A stretch of DNA of 64,000 nucleotides from Streptomyces collinus Tu 365 (GTDB lineage Bacteria > Actinomycetota > Actinomycetes > Streptomycetales > Streptomycetaceae): positions 3,357,535 to 3,421,534 of the forward strand of contig NC_021985.1 in the NCBI RefSeq assembly GCF_000444875.1, written 5' to 3'. Under the pieces are notes generated by a model that saw only the letters and a list, made by a program, of their open reading frames with translations, did no database searches and was not told the DNA's origin. Both the position numbers and the translations under genes were made by a program. Positions 1-8,157 of the stretch are shown one piece after another (the stretch's first letter is position 1; every line of letters starts with the position of its first letter).

Positions 1-80
1 TCCGGGTCGGCGCGGCGGCGGTGACCCGCCGGGGCGCGCAGGAGTCGTACCCGACGCTCGCGGAGGTCGAGTCGCTGTGA
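1..80 (+). CDS. rbsK: Ribokinase, C-terminal end only (partial)
   Basis: Only the last 25 or so codons are inside the window (reading frame from base 3, stop TGA at 78-80). The visible tail contains AAAVTRRGAQESYPT, which resembles the end of PfkB-family ribokinases, where the Ala-rich helix and the TRRGAQ strand close the sugar-kinase fold. Ribokinase phosphorylates D-ribose to ribose-5-phosphate in the cytoplasm. Its stop codon overlaps the GTG start of rbsD in a GTGA arrangement, so the two are translationally coupled in a ribose-use operon that extends left of the window. The call rests on a short tail plus the rbsD neighbour. Confidence 0.75.
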   Translation, partial: RVGAAAVTRRGAQESYPTLAEVESL

Positions 81-466
81 AGAAGGCGGGTATCCTCAAC
101 CGGCACCTGGCGGGCGCGCTGGCCGAGCTGGGGCACGGGCACGAGGTGCTGGTGTGCGACGCGGGTATGCCGGTGCCGGACGGGCCGCGCGTCGTCGACC
201 TGGCCTTCCGCGCCGGTGTCCCGTCCTTCGCCGAGGTCCTGGACGGCCTGCTGGCGGAGCTGGTGGTGGAAGGGGCCACGGCGGCCGGCGAGGTCACGGA
301 CGCCAACCCGGCCGCGGCCCGGCTGCTGTCCGAGCGGCTCCCCGGTCTGACGCACGTGCCGCACGAGCGGCTCAAGGAACTGTCCGCGCGCGCACGCCTG
401 GTGGTGCGCACCGGGGAGGCCCGGCCGTACGCCAACGTGCTGCTGCGGTGCGGGGTGTTCTTCTAG
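77..466 (+). CDS. rbsD: D-ribose pyranase
   Basis: RbsD interconverts the beta-pyranose and beta-furanose forms of D-ribose, feeding ribokinase. The 129-residue protein has the family length and hallmarks: the MKKAGILNRHL start, the LGHGHEVLVCDAGMPVP segment with the catalytic His near residue 20, and the ending YANVLLRCGVFF. The start is the GTG at 77, four bases before the end of the upstream ribokinase frame, so no separate ribosome site is needed. It is the last gene of the ribose operon; a strong hairpin follows at 501-540. Confidence 0.95.
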   Translation: MKKAGILNRHLAGALAELGHGHEVLVCDAGMPVPDGPRVVDLAFRAGVPSFAEVLDGLLAELVVEGATAAGEVTDANPAAARLLSERLPGLTHVPHERLKELSARARLVVRTGEARPYANVLLRCGVFF

Positions 467-500
467 CGTGTGCCGCCCGGGCCCGGCCCTGTGACGTTTC

Positions 501-540
501 GAGGGGGTGGTCCCGGTCCGTCGAGCGGGCCCACCCCCTC
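501..540. terminator. Hairpin terminator after rbsD
   Basis: GAGGGGGTGG at 501-510 pairs perfectly with CCACCCCCTC at 531-540, and bases just inside the stem can add a few more pairs. There is no U-tract, as is usual for Streptomyces. It lies between the end of rbsD and the end of the leftward isomerase gene, so it may serve both directions. Confidence 0.7.
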
Positions 541-675
541 GGCTTTCCCCTCCCCGCCAGAACCCCGAGATCCCCCCCGGGTCCCCCCGGAGGTTCTGAC
601 GCACGGTACGACCGGCGGTCCGGGGAAAGGGTTGTACGGGATGCCGAGAATTCTGCCCCGGCCTCGGCCCCGGCG

Positions 676-1521
676 TCAGCCGACGACGTGGGTCCTGAAG
701 CGTTCCACCGTCTCCGCCAGCACCTCTCGCCCGTCCCGTGCCCACAGTTTCTCGTTGAACAGTTCGACCTCGATCGGGCCCGTGTACCCGGCCGCGTCCA
801 CGTGCCGTCTCCAGGCGCGCAGGTCGATCGCGCCGTCACCGAGCTGGCCCCGGCCGTTGAGGGCGCCCTCGGGCAGCGGGGTGGTCCAGTCGGCGAGCTG
901 GAAGGCGTGGAGGCGGCCCGCGGCGCCCGCGCGGGCGATCTGCCGCGGGGCCCGGTCGTCCCACCAGACGTGGTAGGTGTCGACGACCACGCCGACCTGG
1001 TCGGCGGGGAAGCGTTCGGCGAGGTCGAGGGCCTGGGTCAGGGTGGAGACCACGCAGCGGTCGGACGCGTACATGGGGTGCAGCGGCTCGACGGCCAGAC
1101 GCACGCCGTGCTCCCGGGCGTACGGCCCGAGTTCGGCGAGCGCGTCGGCGACGCGCTCGCGGGCCGCCGGCAGGTCCTGGGAGCCGGGCGGGAGGCCGCC
1201 CGAGACCAGGACCAGGACCTGTGTGCCGAGGGCCGCCGCCTCCTCGATCGCGCGCCGGTTGTCGGCCAGCGCGGCCGCTCGCGGCCCGGCCTCGGCCGCC
1301 GTGAGGAAACCGCCCCGGCACAGGGTGGTCACCGTCAGGCCCGCGTCGCGGACCAGCTTGGCGGTCGCCTCGACGCCGTACGACCGGACCGGCTCGCGCC
1401 ACAGGCCGACCCCGGGCACGCCCGAGCGGGCGCAGGCGTCGGTGAGTTCGGGCAGGCCGAGTCGGCGGACCGTCATCTGGTTGACGGAGAGACGCGCGAG
1501 TTCCGTGTCCACCGTGCTCAT
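676..1521 (-). CDS. Sugar phosphate isomerase/epimerase family protein (TIM barrel)
   Basis: A 281-residue protein of the xylose-isomerase-like TIM-barrel family (AP endonuclease 2 fold), which contains metal-dependent ketose/aldose isomerases and epimerases such as IolE and hydroxypyruvate isomerase. Candidate metal and proton-transfer residues are visible in VEPLHP, VVVDTYHVWWD and IEVELFNEKLW. The ATG at 1519-1521 overlaps the stop of the upstream DUF993 gene (ATGA), so it is the third, translationally coupled gene of the operon. The substrate is unknown. Together with the oxidoreductase and DUF993 protein it probably degrades an unusual sugar or cyclitol. Confidence 0.85.
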   Translation of the reverse strand: MSTVDTELARLSVNQMTVRRLGLPELTDACARSGVPGVGLWREPVRSYGVEATAKLVRDAGLTVTTLCRGGFLTAAEAGPRAAALADNRRAIEEAAALGTQVLVLVSGGLPPGSQDLPAARERVADALAELGPYAREHGVRLAVEPLHPMYASDRCVVSTLTQALDLAERFPADQVGVVVDTYHVWWDDRAPRQIARAGAAGRLHAFQLADWTTPLPEGALNGRGQLGDGAIDLRAWRRHVDAAGYTGPIEVELFNEKLWARDGREVLAETVERFRTHVVG

Positions 1522-2669
1522 CGGTCCACCCCGTAGAGCGACAGCAGGTTCCTCATCCGTTCCTCGGCGAGCTTCGGGTCGGGGAACAGGCCGAGGCCGT
1601 CGGCGAGTTCGTAGGCGCGGGCGAGGTGCGGGAGGGAGCGGGCCGACTGCAGGCCGCCGACCATCGTGAAGTGGTCCTGGTGGCCCGCGAGCCAGGCCAG
1701 CAGGACGACCCCGGTCTTGTAGAAGCGGGTCGGGGGCCGGAACAGGTGGCGGGCCAGGGCGACCGTGGGATCGAGCAGGGCGCGGAAGCCCGTCGTGTCC
1801 CCCGTGTCCAGGACCCGGACCGCCTCGGCGGCCAGCGGTCCCAGCGGGTCGAAGACGCCGAGCAGGGCGTGGCTGAAGCCGTGCTCGTCGCCCGCGATCA
1901 GCTCGGGGTAGTGGAAGTCGTCGCCGGTGTAGCAGCGGACCCCGGCCGGGAGCCGGCGGCGCAGGGCGGTCTCGCGCCGGGCGTCCAGCAGGGAGACCTT
2001 GACGCCGTCGACCTTGCCGGGGTGGGCCGCGACCACCGCGAGGAACGTCTCCGTCGCCGCGTCGAGGTCGGGCGAACCCCAGTAGCCCTCCAGGGCCGGG
2101 TCGAACACCGGGCCCAGCCAGTGCAGGATCACCGGCTCCGCGGCCTGCCGCAGCAGGTGGCCGTAGACGTCCAGGTAGTCGTCGGGTCCGGAGGCGGCGG
2201 CCGCCAGGGCCCGGGAGGCCATCAGGACCGCCTGGGCGCCGGACTCCTCGACCAGGGCGAGCTGTTCCTCGTACGCGGCACGGATCTCGGGCAGGGTGCC
2301 GCCGGTGATCTGGTCGGTGCCGGCACCGCAGGCGACGCGGCCGCCCACGCTCCTGGCCTCGGCCGCCGAGCGGCGGATCAGCTCGGCCGCGCCCGGCCAG
2401 TCCAGGCCCATGCCGCGCTGGGCGGTGTCCATCGCCTCGGCGACGCCGAGCCCGTGGGACCACAGATGGCGGCGGAAGGCGAGGGTGGCGTCCCAGTCGA
2501 CGGCGGCCGGCGCGTCGGGTGAGACGTCGGCGCGGGGGTCGGCGACGACGTGCGCCGCCGCGAAGACGGTACGGGAGGTGAGGGGGGCGCCGGGGGTGAG
2601 GGCGAGCGGTTCGGTGCGCGGCTCGTACGTCCTCGTCCCCCCGTCGGCGGCCGGGAGCCGGAGGGTCAC
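1518..2669 (-). CDS. DUF993 family protein (dihydrodipicolinate synthase/aldolase-like)
   Basis: A 383-residue protein recognised as DUF993, a family related to class I aldolases of the dihydrodipicolinate synthase type. The predicted barrel contains HWLGPVFDPALEGYWG, the Lys-bearing strand VDGVKVSLLDA (a possible Schiff-base lysine, inferred only from its position) and GDDFHYPELIAGD. The start is GTG at 2667-2669 in a GTGA overlap with the oxidoreductase stop; its own stop overlaps the next gene. No reaction is established to my knowledge. An aldol cleavage or dehydratase step after oxidation by the neighbouring dehydrogenase is a reasonable guess. Confidence 0.8.
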   Translation of the reverse strand: MTLRLPAADGGTRTYEPRTEPLALTPGAPLTSRTVFAAAHVVADPRADVSPDAPAAVDWDATLAFRRHLWSHGLGVAEAMDTAQRGMGLDWPGAAELIRRSAAEARSVGGRVACGAGTDQITGGTLPEIRAAYEEQLALVEESGAQAVLMASRALAAAASGPDDYLDVYGHLLRQAAEPVILHWLGPVFDPALEGYWGSPDLDAATETFLAVVAAHPGKVDGVKVSLLDARRETALRRRLPAGVRCYTGDDFHYPELIAGDEHGFSHALLGVFDPLGPLAAEAVRVLDTGDTTGFRALLDPTVALARHLFRPPTRFYKTGVVLLAWLAGHQDHFTMVGGLQSARSLPHLARAYELADGLGLFPDPKLAEERMRNLLSLYGVDR

Positions 2670-3817
2670 AGCGCGACCTCCGGCACGTCGATGCGGCGGC
2701 CCTCGGCCGAGGATCTGAGGGCGAGTTCGGCCAGCTGGACGCCGCGGGCGCCGGCCAGCAGGTCCCAGTGGTACGGGGTGCCGGTGTGGACGTGCCGCAG
2801 GAACAGCTCCCACTGTTCCTTGAATCCGTTGTCGAACTCGGCGTTGTCCGGGACCTCCTGCCACTGGTCGCGGAAGACCTCGGTGGCGGGCAGGTCGGGG
2901 TTCCAGACCGGCTTGGGGGTGGCGCCGCGGTGCTGCGCGCGGCAGTGGCGCAGCCCGGCGACGGCCGATCCGTGCGTGCCGTCGACCTGGAACTCGACGA
3001 GTTCGTCGCGGTGGACGCGGACCGCCCAGGAGGAGTTGATCTGGGCGATCGCGCCGCCCTCGATCTCGAAGATGCCGTAGGCGGCGTCGTCGGCGGTGGC
3101 GTCGTAGGGCTTGCCGTGCTCGTCCCAGCGCTGCGGGATGTGGGTGGTGGCGAGCGCCTGCACGGAGGTCACGCGGCCGAACAGCTCGTGCAGCACGTAC
3201 TCCCAGTGCGGGAACATGTCGACGACGATGCCGCCGCCGTCCTCGGCCCGGTAGTTCCAGGAAGGGCGCTGGGCGGGCTGCCAGTCGCCCTCGAAGACCC
3301 AGTAGCCGAACTCGCCGCGGACCGACAGGACGCGGCCGAAGAAGCCGGCGTCGACCAGGCGCTTCAGCTTGCGCAGGCCCGGCAGGAAGATCTTGTCCTG
3401 GACGACGCCGTGCCGGATGCCCCGGTCCCGGGCCAGCCGGGCGAGTTCGAGGGCGCCGGCCAGGCCGGTGGCGGTGGGCTTCTCGGTGTAGACGTGCTTG
3501 CCGGCCGCGATCGCCTTGCGGAGCGACTCCTCGCGGGCCGAGGTGACCTGGGAGTCGAAGTAGACGTCGACGTCCGGGTCGGCGAGGACGGTGTCCAGGT
3601 CGGTGGAGACGTGCTCCAGGCCGTACCGTTCGGCGATCTCCCTGAGGGCGTGCTCGCGGCGGCCGAGCAGGACCGGCTCGGGCCACAGCACGGTGCCGTC
3701 GCCGAGGTCGAGGCCGCCCTGCTCGCGCAGGGCGAGGATCGACCGGACGAGGTGCTGGCGGTAGCCCATGCGCCCGGTCACGCCGTTCATGGCGATACGC
3801 ACCGTCCTGCGTGTCAC
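2666..3817 (-). CDS. Gfo/Idh/MocA family NAD(P)-dependent oxidoreductase
   Basis: First gene of the leftward operon. The N-terminus has a Rossmann nucleotide-binding loop (GVTGRMG), the family motif EKP in VYTEKPTATG, and the C-terminal alpha/beta domain with HWEYVLHELFGRVTSV. Relatives oxidise sugars, sugar acids or inositols. I chose GTG at 3815-3817 (383 residues) because an AAGGGA ribosome site lies just upstream; the frame stays open further upstream but without family similarity or a good site. The divergent LacI regulator and the operator at 3956-3987 suggest substrate-induced expression. Confidence 0.88.
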   Translation of the reverse strand: MTRRTVRIAMNGVTGRMGYRQHLVRSILALREQGGLDLGDGTVLWPEPVLLGRREHALREIAERYGLEHVSTDLDTVLADPDVDVYFDSQVTSAREESLRKAIAAGKHVYTEKPTATGLAGALELARLARDRGIRHGVVQDKIFLPGLRKLKRLVDAGFFGRVLSVRGEFGYWVFEGDWQPAQRPSWNYRAEDGGGIVVDMFPHWEYVLHELFGRVTSVQALATTHIPQRWDEHGKPYDATADDAAYGIFEIEGGAIAQINSSWAVRVHRDELVEFQVDGTHGSAVAGLRHCRAQHRGATPKPVWNPDLPATEVFRDQWQEVPDNAEFDNGFKEQWELFLRHVHTGTPYHWDLLAGARGVQLAELALRSSAEGRRIDVPEVAL

Positions 3818-3955
3818 GTCAGTCCCTTCGTCGGCGCCGTACGGCCCGAAGGGGATCGGCGCCGGCAGCGGGGGCAGCGCGGCGAGCAAGCGCTTTCCGT
3901 CCGGTGGGAAGCTAGCCGCTGAGCCCTGGTGCGGACAAGACCGTGTCCTTTTCGA

Positions 3956-3987
3956 GTTGTTCGAGGGAGCGAACAACCCGGGTTGTT
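3956..3987. promoter_or_regulatory. Probable LacI-family operator between divergent genes
   Basis: GTTGTTCG (3956-3963) is repeated inverted as CGAACAAC (3970-3977) around a 6-bp spacer. AACAACCCGGGTTGTT (3972-3987) is itself a perfect 16-bp palindrome with the central CG typical of LacI-family operators. Three half-sites thus overlap in 32 bp, between the oxidoreductase start (3817) and the LacI start (4100). The natural reading is an operator for the LacI protein controlling both directions; this is inferred, not proven. Confidence 0.7.
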
Positions 3988-4099
3988 GGCCTTAGGGTCT
4001 GCTGGACACCGGGCGGAACCGTGACCGTGACCGGTCTGTCTACGAGGACGGAACCATGCGCGGGCAGACGCGCGACCTGAGCACGACCGGAGGACGACG

Positions 4100-5146
4100 A
4101 TGACGGTGACCCTGGCGGACGTGGCGGCCCGCGCACAGGTCTCCCCCGCGACGGTGTCGCGCGTGCTGAACGGCAATTACCCGGTCGCCGCCTCCACCCG
4201 CGAGCGGGTGCTGCGCGCGGTGGACGAACTGGACTACGTCCTCAACGGCCCCGCCAGCGCGCTCGCCGCGGCCACCTCCGACCTCGTCGGCATCCTCGTC
4301 AACGACATCGCGGACCCCTTCTTCGGCATCATGGCGAGCGCGATCCAGGCCGAGATCGGCGGGCCGGGCGGCCGGGCCGGCGGGGAGCGGCTCGCGGTCG
4401 TCTGCAACACCGGCGGGTCGCCGGAGCGCGAACTGACGTACCTCACCCTGCTGCAGCGCCAGCGGGCCGCGGCCGTGGTGCTGACCGGCGGCGCCGTGGA
4501 GCACGTGCCGCACGCCGCGGCCGTCGCGGCGAAGCTGCGCAAGCTGGCGGACGCGGGCACCCGGGTGGTGCTGTGCGGGCGGCCGCCGGCGCCGGACACC
4601 GAGGCCGTCGCGCTGACCTTCGACAACCGCGGCGGCGCCCGCGCGCTGACGGACCACCTCATCGGCCTCGGCCACCGCAGGCTCGGCTACATCGCGGGCC
4701 CCGAGGAGCGCACCACCACCCGGCACCGGCTCGAGGGCCACCGCGCGGCGCTGGCGGCGGCCGGCATCGAGGAGGACCCGCGCCGGACGGTCTACGGCCG
4801 CTACGACCGGCGGTCCGGGCACGAGGCCACCCTGGAACTGCTGCGCCGGGACCCGTCCCTGACGGCGATCGTGGCCGCGAACGACTCCGTCGCCCTCGGC
4901 GCGTGCGCCGCGCTGCGCGAGTCCGGGCTGCGCATCCCCGAGGACGTCTCGGTGGCCGGCTTCGACGACCTGCCCTTCAGCATCGACGCGGTGCCGTCCC
5001 TGACGACGGTCAGGCTGCCCCTGGCGGACGCGGGCGCCCGGGCGGGCCGCATCGCCATGGGCCGCGAGGAGCCTCCGCCCGGGGGGATCGCCTCGGTGCG
5101 GGGGGAGTTGATGGTGCGGGGGTCCTCCGGGGTGCCGCGGGGGTGA
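4100..5146 (+). CDS. LacI family transcriptional regulator
   Basis: A 348-residue repressor. Residues 4-50 form the LacI helix-turn-helix (TLADVAARAQVSPATVSRV followed by LNG and the hinge), and residues 60-340 form the periplasmic-binding-protein-like sensor domain (LVGILVNDIADPFFG, FDNRGGARALTDHLIGLGHRR, VAGFDDLPF). ATG at 4100 follows CCGGAGGACGACG. It is divergent from the oxidoreductase/DUF993/isomerase operon, with a strong inverted repeat between them, so it probably represses that operon and itself. The inducer is unknown. Confidence 0.93.
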   Translation: MTVTLADVAARAQVSPATVSRVLNGNYPVAASTRERVLRAVDELDYVLNGPASALAAATSDLVGILVNDIADPFFGIMASAIQAEIGGPGGRAGGERLAVVCNTGGSPERELTYLTLLQRQRAAAVVLTGGAVEHVPHAAAVAAKLRKLADAGTRVVLCGRPPAPDTEAVALTFDNRGGARALTDHLIGLGHRRLGYIAGPEERTTTRHRLEGHRAALAAAGIEEDPRRTVYGRYDRRSGHEATLELLRRDPSLTAIVAANDSVALGACAALRESGLRIPEDVSVAGFDDLPFSIDAVPSLTTVRLPLADAGARAGRIAMGREEPPPGGIASVRGELMVRGSSGVPRG

Positions 5147-5214
5147 GCGCGTCGGTGTCCTGGTGGGGCCGAGGTGCGTGGGGGCTTTTGCGGGCGGGGG
5201 GCTGCGGGTGGGCG

Positions 5215-5447
5215 GGGGCTCGGTGTGTGGCCTTCGTGTGTGAGGCGCTGCGGGTGGGTGGGGGCTGGGCGCGCAGTTCCCCGCGCCCCTGGGGTGGGCG
5301 GGGTGGGCGTCGGGCGGGTGGCTCGGCTGCGCGGGGCTCGGTGTGTGGCCTTCGTGTGTGAGGGGCTGCGGGTGGGTGGGGGCTGGGCGCGCGGTTCCCC
5401 GCGCCCCTGGGGTGGGCGGGGTGGGCGTCGGGCGGGTGGCTCGGCTG
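5215..5447. repeat. Tandem duplication of a 118-bp GC-rich intergenic element
   Basis: Two copies, 5215-5329 and 5333-5447, differ at only two positions I can see (GAGGCGCTG/GAGGGGCTG and GCGCAGTTCC/GCGCGGTTCC). Each contains the hairpin-prone core GCGCAGTTCCCCGCGCCCC, which I recognise as a very common dispersed intergenic repeat of Streptomyces. The 383-bp gap between the LacI gene and the next gene consists mainly of these copies; no gene is supported in it. Confidence 0.85.
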
Positions 5448-5529
5448 GACACTTCTGCGCGGATCCGGTCGGCCGGGACCGGGGGTTGGATCTGCGCGGA
5501 TCGGGCATGTGGCGAGTAGGGTCCGGAGC

Positions 5530-6330
5530 ATGAAGCTGGCGTTCTCCACTCTCGGTGTCCCCGGCCTGTCCGTCCCCGACGTCCTGGCGCTCGCGACCGC
5601 GCACGGCTACCACGGCGTCGAACTGCGCGCCCATCCCGAGGAGCCGGTGCACCCGGGCCTCAGCGCCGCCGAGCGCGCCGACACGGCCGCGCTGTTCAAG
5701 GCGGCCGGCGTCGAGCTCCTCGGCCTCGGCGGGTACACGCGCGTCGCCGCGCCCGGTGACGACGCCCCCGTCCTCGACGAACTCCGCAGACTCCTCCAGC
5801 TCGCGCACGACCTGGGCGCCCCCTTCCTGCGGGTGTTCCCGGGCGCCGACCCCGACCTGCCCGCCGAGGAGTCCGACGCCGTCGCCGCCAGGCGGCTGGG
5901 CAGCGCCGCCGAGGACGCGGCCGCGCTCGGCGTCCGCATCCTGCTGGAGACCCACGACTCGCACCGCACCGGTGCCGACCTGATCCGGGTGCTCGGCCCG
6001 GTCGGCCACCGGCAGGTGGGCGCCCTCTGGGACGTGGCGCACACCTGGCTGGGCGGCGAGCAGCCCCAGGACAGCTACGCCGCCCTCGCCCCGCACCTCG
6101 GCTACGTCCAGGTCAAGGACATCGCCTCGGCCGACGACACGAGCCCGCTCCCGCTCGGCGCGGGCGTGCTGCCGCTGACCGAGTGCGTGGACGTCCTGTG
6201 CCGGCACGGCTGGGACGGCTGGCTGTGCTGGGAGTACGAGAAGCGCTGGTACGAGTCGGCCGCCCCGCTCCCGGACCTGCTGGACGCGGGCCGCGACCAC
6301 CTCGTGCGGCTGCTCGGCGAGGCCGCGTAG
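5530..6330 (+). CDS. Sugar phosphate isomerase/epimerase family protein
   Basis: A 266-residue TIM-barrel protein of the same broad superfamily as the gene at 676-1521 but clearly distinct in sequence. It starts MKLAFSTLGVPGLSVPDVLALA, and candidate metal-binding residues occur in ILLETHDSH, GALWDVAHTW, VQVKDIA and WLCWEYEKRW. ATG at 5530 is preferred over an in-frame GTG at 5509 because similarity begins there. It stands alone after a repeat-rich gap, downstream of the LacI gene. Its substrate cannot be told from sequence. Confidence 0.85.
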   Translation: MKLAFSTLGVPGLSVPDVLALATAHGYHGVELRAHPEEPVHPGLSAAERADTAALFKAAGVELLGLGGYTRVAAPGDDAPVLDELRRLLQLAHDLGAPFLRVFPGADPDLPAEESDAVAARRLGSAAEDAAALGVRILLETHDSHRTGADLIRVLGPVGHRQVGALWDVAHTWLGGEQPQDSYAALAPHLGYVQVKDIASADDTSPLPLGAGVLPLTECVDVLCRHGWDGWLCWEYEKRWYESAAPLPDLLDAGRDHLVRLLGEAA

Positions 6331-6474
6331 GGCCGCCGGGGCGCCCGGTGCTCGGCGAGCCGCGCCAGGCCACCGGGGCCCGGTAATCGGCTGGCCGGTC
6401 CGCCACGGGACCGGCTAGCCTCCCCCGGTGATCCAGCACGCCGCGCGCACCCTCCCCCGCCCCCGCCCCCTCTC

Positions 6475-7785
6475 ATGAGCCTCGCCCGCTCCCTGATCGA
6501 CGTACGGCCGCTGCGCACCTCGCCCGTCTTCCGGCGGCTGCTGATCGGGCGGACCGTCTCCGTGCTCGGCGGGTTCATGACCATGGTGACGGTCATGTAC
6601 CAGGTGTGGGACATGACCGGCAGCACGGCGTGGACCGGTGCGGTCGGGCTGGCACAGGCGCTGCCCCTGGTCGCGTTCGGGCTGTTCGCCGGCTCCTGGG
6701 TGGACCGCGCGGACCGGCGCCGGATCTACCTGACGGCCACCGTGGGCCAGGCCGTGTGCTCGCTGCTGCTGGCCGTGCAGGGATTCACCGGCCATGTGCC
6801 GGTGGTGGCCGTGCTCGCGCTGGTGGCCGTGCAGTCGGCGTTCGGCGCGCTCGGCGCCCCGGCGGCCGGGGTGTTCGTACCGCGGCTGCTGCCCAAGGAC
6901 CAGGTGGCCGCGGGTCTGGCCCTGAACCAGGTCACCGGGCAGTCGATGATGCTGCTCGGCCCGGCCCTGGCCGGCGTGCTGCTGGGCCGGCTGGGCATCG
7001 GCGCCTGCTACCTGCTGGACGCGCTCAGCTTCTGCGTCGCCTTCTACGGGGCCTTCGGGCTGCCCGCGCTGCGCCCGCGGGGCGAGCCGTCGCGGTCGGG
7101 TGTGCACGGGGTGCTGGACGGGCTGCGGTTCCTGGCCGGGCACCGGGTGGTGCGGGGCGCGCTGATCACCGACCTGGCCGCCACCGTGCTGTCGTTCCCG
7201 GTCAGCCTGTTCCCGCTGGTCAACGCCGAGCGCTTCGGCGACGACCCGAGCACCCTGGGTCTGTTCCTGTCGGCCCTGGCCGTGGGCGGTGTCGCGGCGA
7301 CCGCCCTGTCCGGCTCGCTGACCCGGCTCGCCCGGCCGGGCACGGTGATGCTGTGCGCGTCCGCGACCTGGGGCGCGGCCCTGGTCGGCTTCGGGCTGTC
7401 CCGCGATCCCTGGACCGGGCTCGCGCTGCTCGCCGTCGCCGGGGCGGCGGACGCCACGGCGGTGGTCTCCCGCTCCACGATCGTGCAGACCCGCACCCCG
7501 GACGCGCTGCTCGGCCGGGTCACGGCGGCCGAGCAGATCGTCGGCCAGGCCGGCCCCAGCATCGGCAACGCCCGCGGCGGCCTGCTCGCCGGCTGGACCT
7601 CGGGCGCGACCTCGCTGGTCACGGGCGGGCTGCTGTGCGTCCTCGCGGTCGCCGCGGTCGCGACGACGACACCGGAACTCCGGGGCACCGCAGCACCGGA
7701 ACCGCAACCGGAACCGGAACCGGGATCGGGGCCGGAACCCGCGGACGCGGCCACCGGCACCGTCGAGGGCGTCACCGGGGCCTGA
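6475..7785 (+). CDS. MFS transporter (EntS/MFS_3-like exporter)
   Basis: A 436-residue membrane protein with about 12 hydrophobic segments and the cytoplasmic loop SWVDRADRRRIYL between helices 2 and 3, the variant of the MFS signature seen in EntS-type and macrolide-efflux-type exporters. FMTMVTVMYQVWDMTGSTAWTG at residues 25-46 is a typical early helix/loop. The C-terminus is a Pro/Glu/Gly tail (EPQPEPEPEPGSGPEP), probably disordered. The gene appears monocistronic, without a regulator beside it, so the exported compound is unknown. Confidence 0.87.
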   Translation: MSLARSLIDVRPLRTSPVFRRLLIGRTVSVLGGFMTMVTVMYQVWDMTGSTAWTGAVGLAQALPLVAFGLFAGSWVDRADRRRIYLTATVGQAVCSLLLAVQGFTGHVPVVAVLALVAVQSAFGALGAPAAGVFVPRLLPKDQVAAGLALNQVTGQSMMLLGPALAGVLLGRLGIGACYLLDALSFCVAFYGAFGLPALRPRGEPSRSGVHGVLDGLRFLAGHRVVRGALITDLAATVLSFPVSLFPLVNAERFGDDPSTLGLFLSALAVGGVAATALSGSLTRLARPGTVMLCASATWGAALVGFGLSRDPWTGLALLAVAGAADATAVVSRSTIVQTRTPDALLGRVTAAEQIVGQAGPSIGNARGGLLAGWTSGATSLVTGGLLCVLAVAAVATTTPELRGTAAPEPQPEPEPGSGPEPADAATGTVEGVTGA

Positions 7786-8079
7786 CCGGCGCGGGGTCGG
7801 GAACGCCCGACTCACGGTGTGTCACCTCGCATCCCGGCGGGCCCCTCGACCGGCCACCGCTCCCCGCCACCCCCGACGGCCCGGAGGGAACCGTCCCTCG
7901 CCCCGGCGCGTCCAACGCGCGGGCCGCCGGGCGAGCCCCCGGTGCGGTGTCGGCACTCTCGCCCGCCGCGGAAGCCGACGCACCCTCTGCGCCGCACCAC
8001 ACCCGGTGGCCCGCCGCCGTCGGCGCGCCCCCCTCCCATGCGCCGGCGGCGGCCCCGTTCCGCCTTCCTGTGCGTTGTC

Positions 8080-8130
8080 TTGACGGAAAGAAACTTCCCG
8101 GATATTGGTGACTCCTCGGAAGTTTCTTTC
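8080..8130 (+). promoter_or_regulatory. Promoter with a perfect 13-bp inverted repeat upstream of the GH3 gene
   Basis: TTGACG at 8080-8085 resembles a -35 box, with an AT-rich TATTGG-like -10 around 8103. GAAAGAAACTTCC (8086-8098) lies between them and GGAAGTTTCTTTC (8118-8130) is its exact inverted partner across a 19-bp spacer. This is a layout expected of a repressor site overlapping a promoter. It lies 28 bp ahead of the GTG start at 8158. The rest of the 372-bp gap 7786-8157 holds no supported gene. Confidence 0.65.
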
Positions 8131-8157
8131 AGCGGTTCTCCTCCGGAAGGAGCGCAC

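Noticed and set aside
154..1536. Long rightward frame across rbsD and the isomerase gene
   Set aside because: It overlaps rbsD in another frame and is antisense to the isomerase; its composition is Arg/Gly/Pro-rich and it lacks domain similarity.
5215..5447. CRISPR-like array
   Set aside because: Only two long copies with no short repeat/variable spacer organisation and no cas genes; it is a tandem duplication of a dispersed intergenic element.
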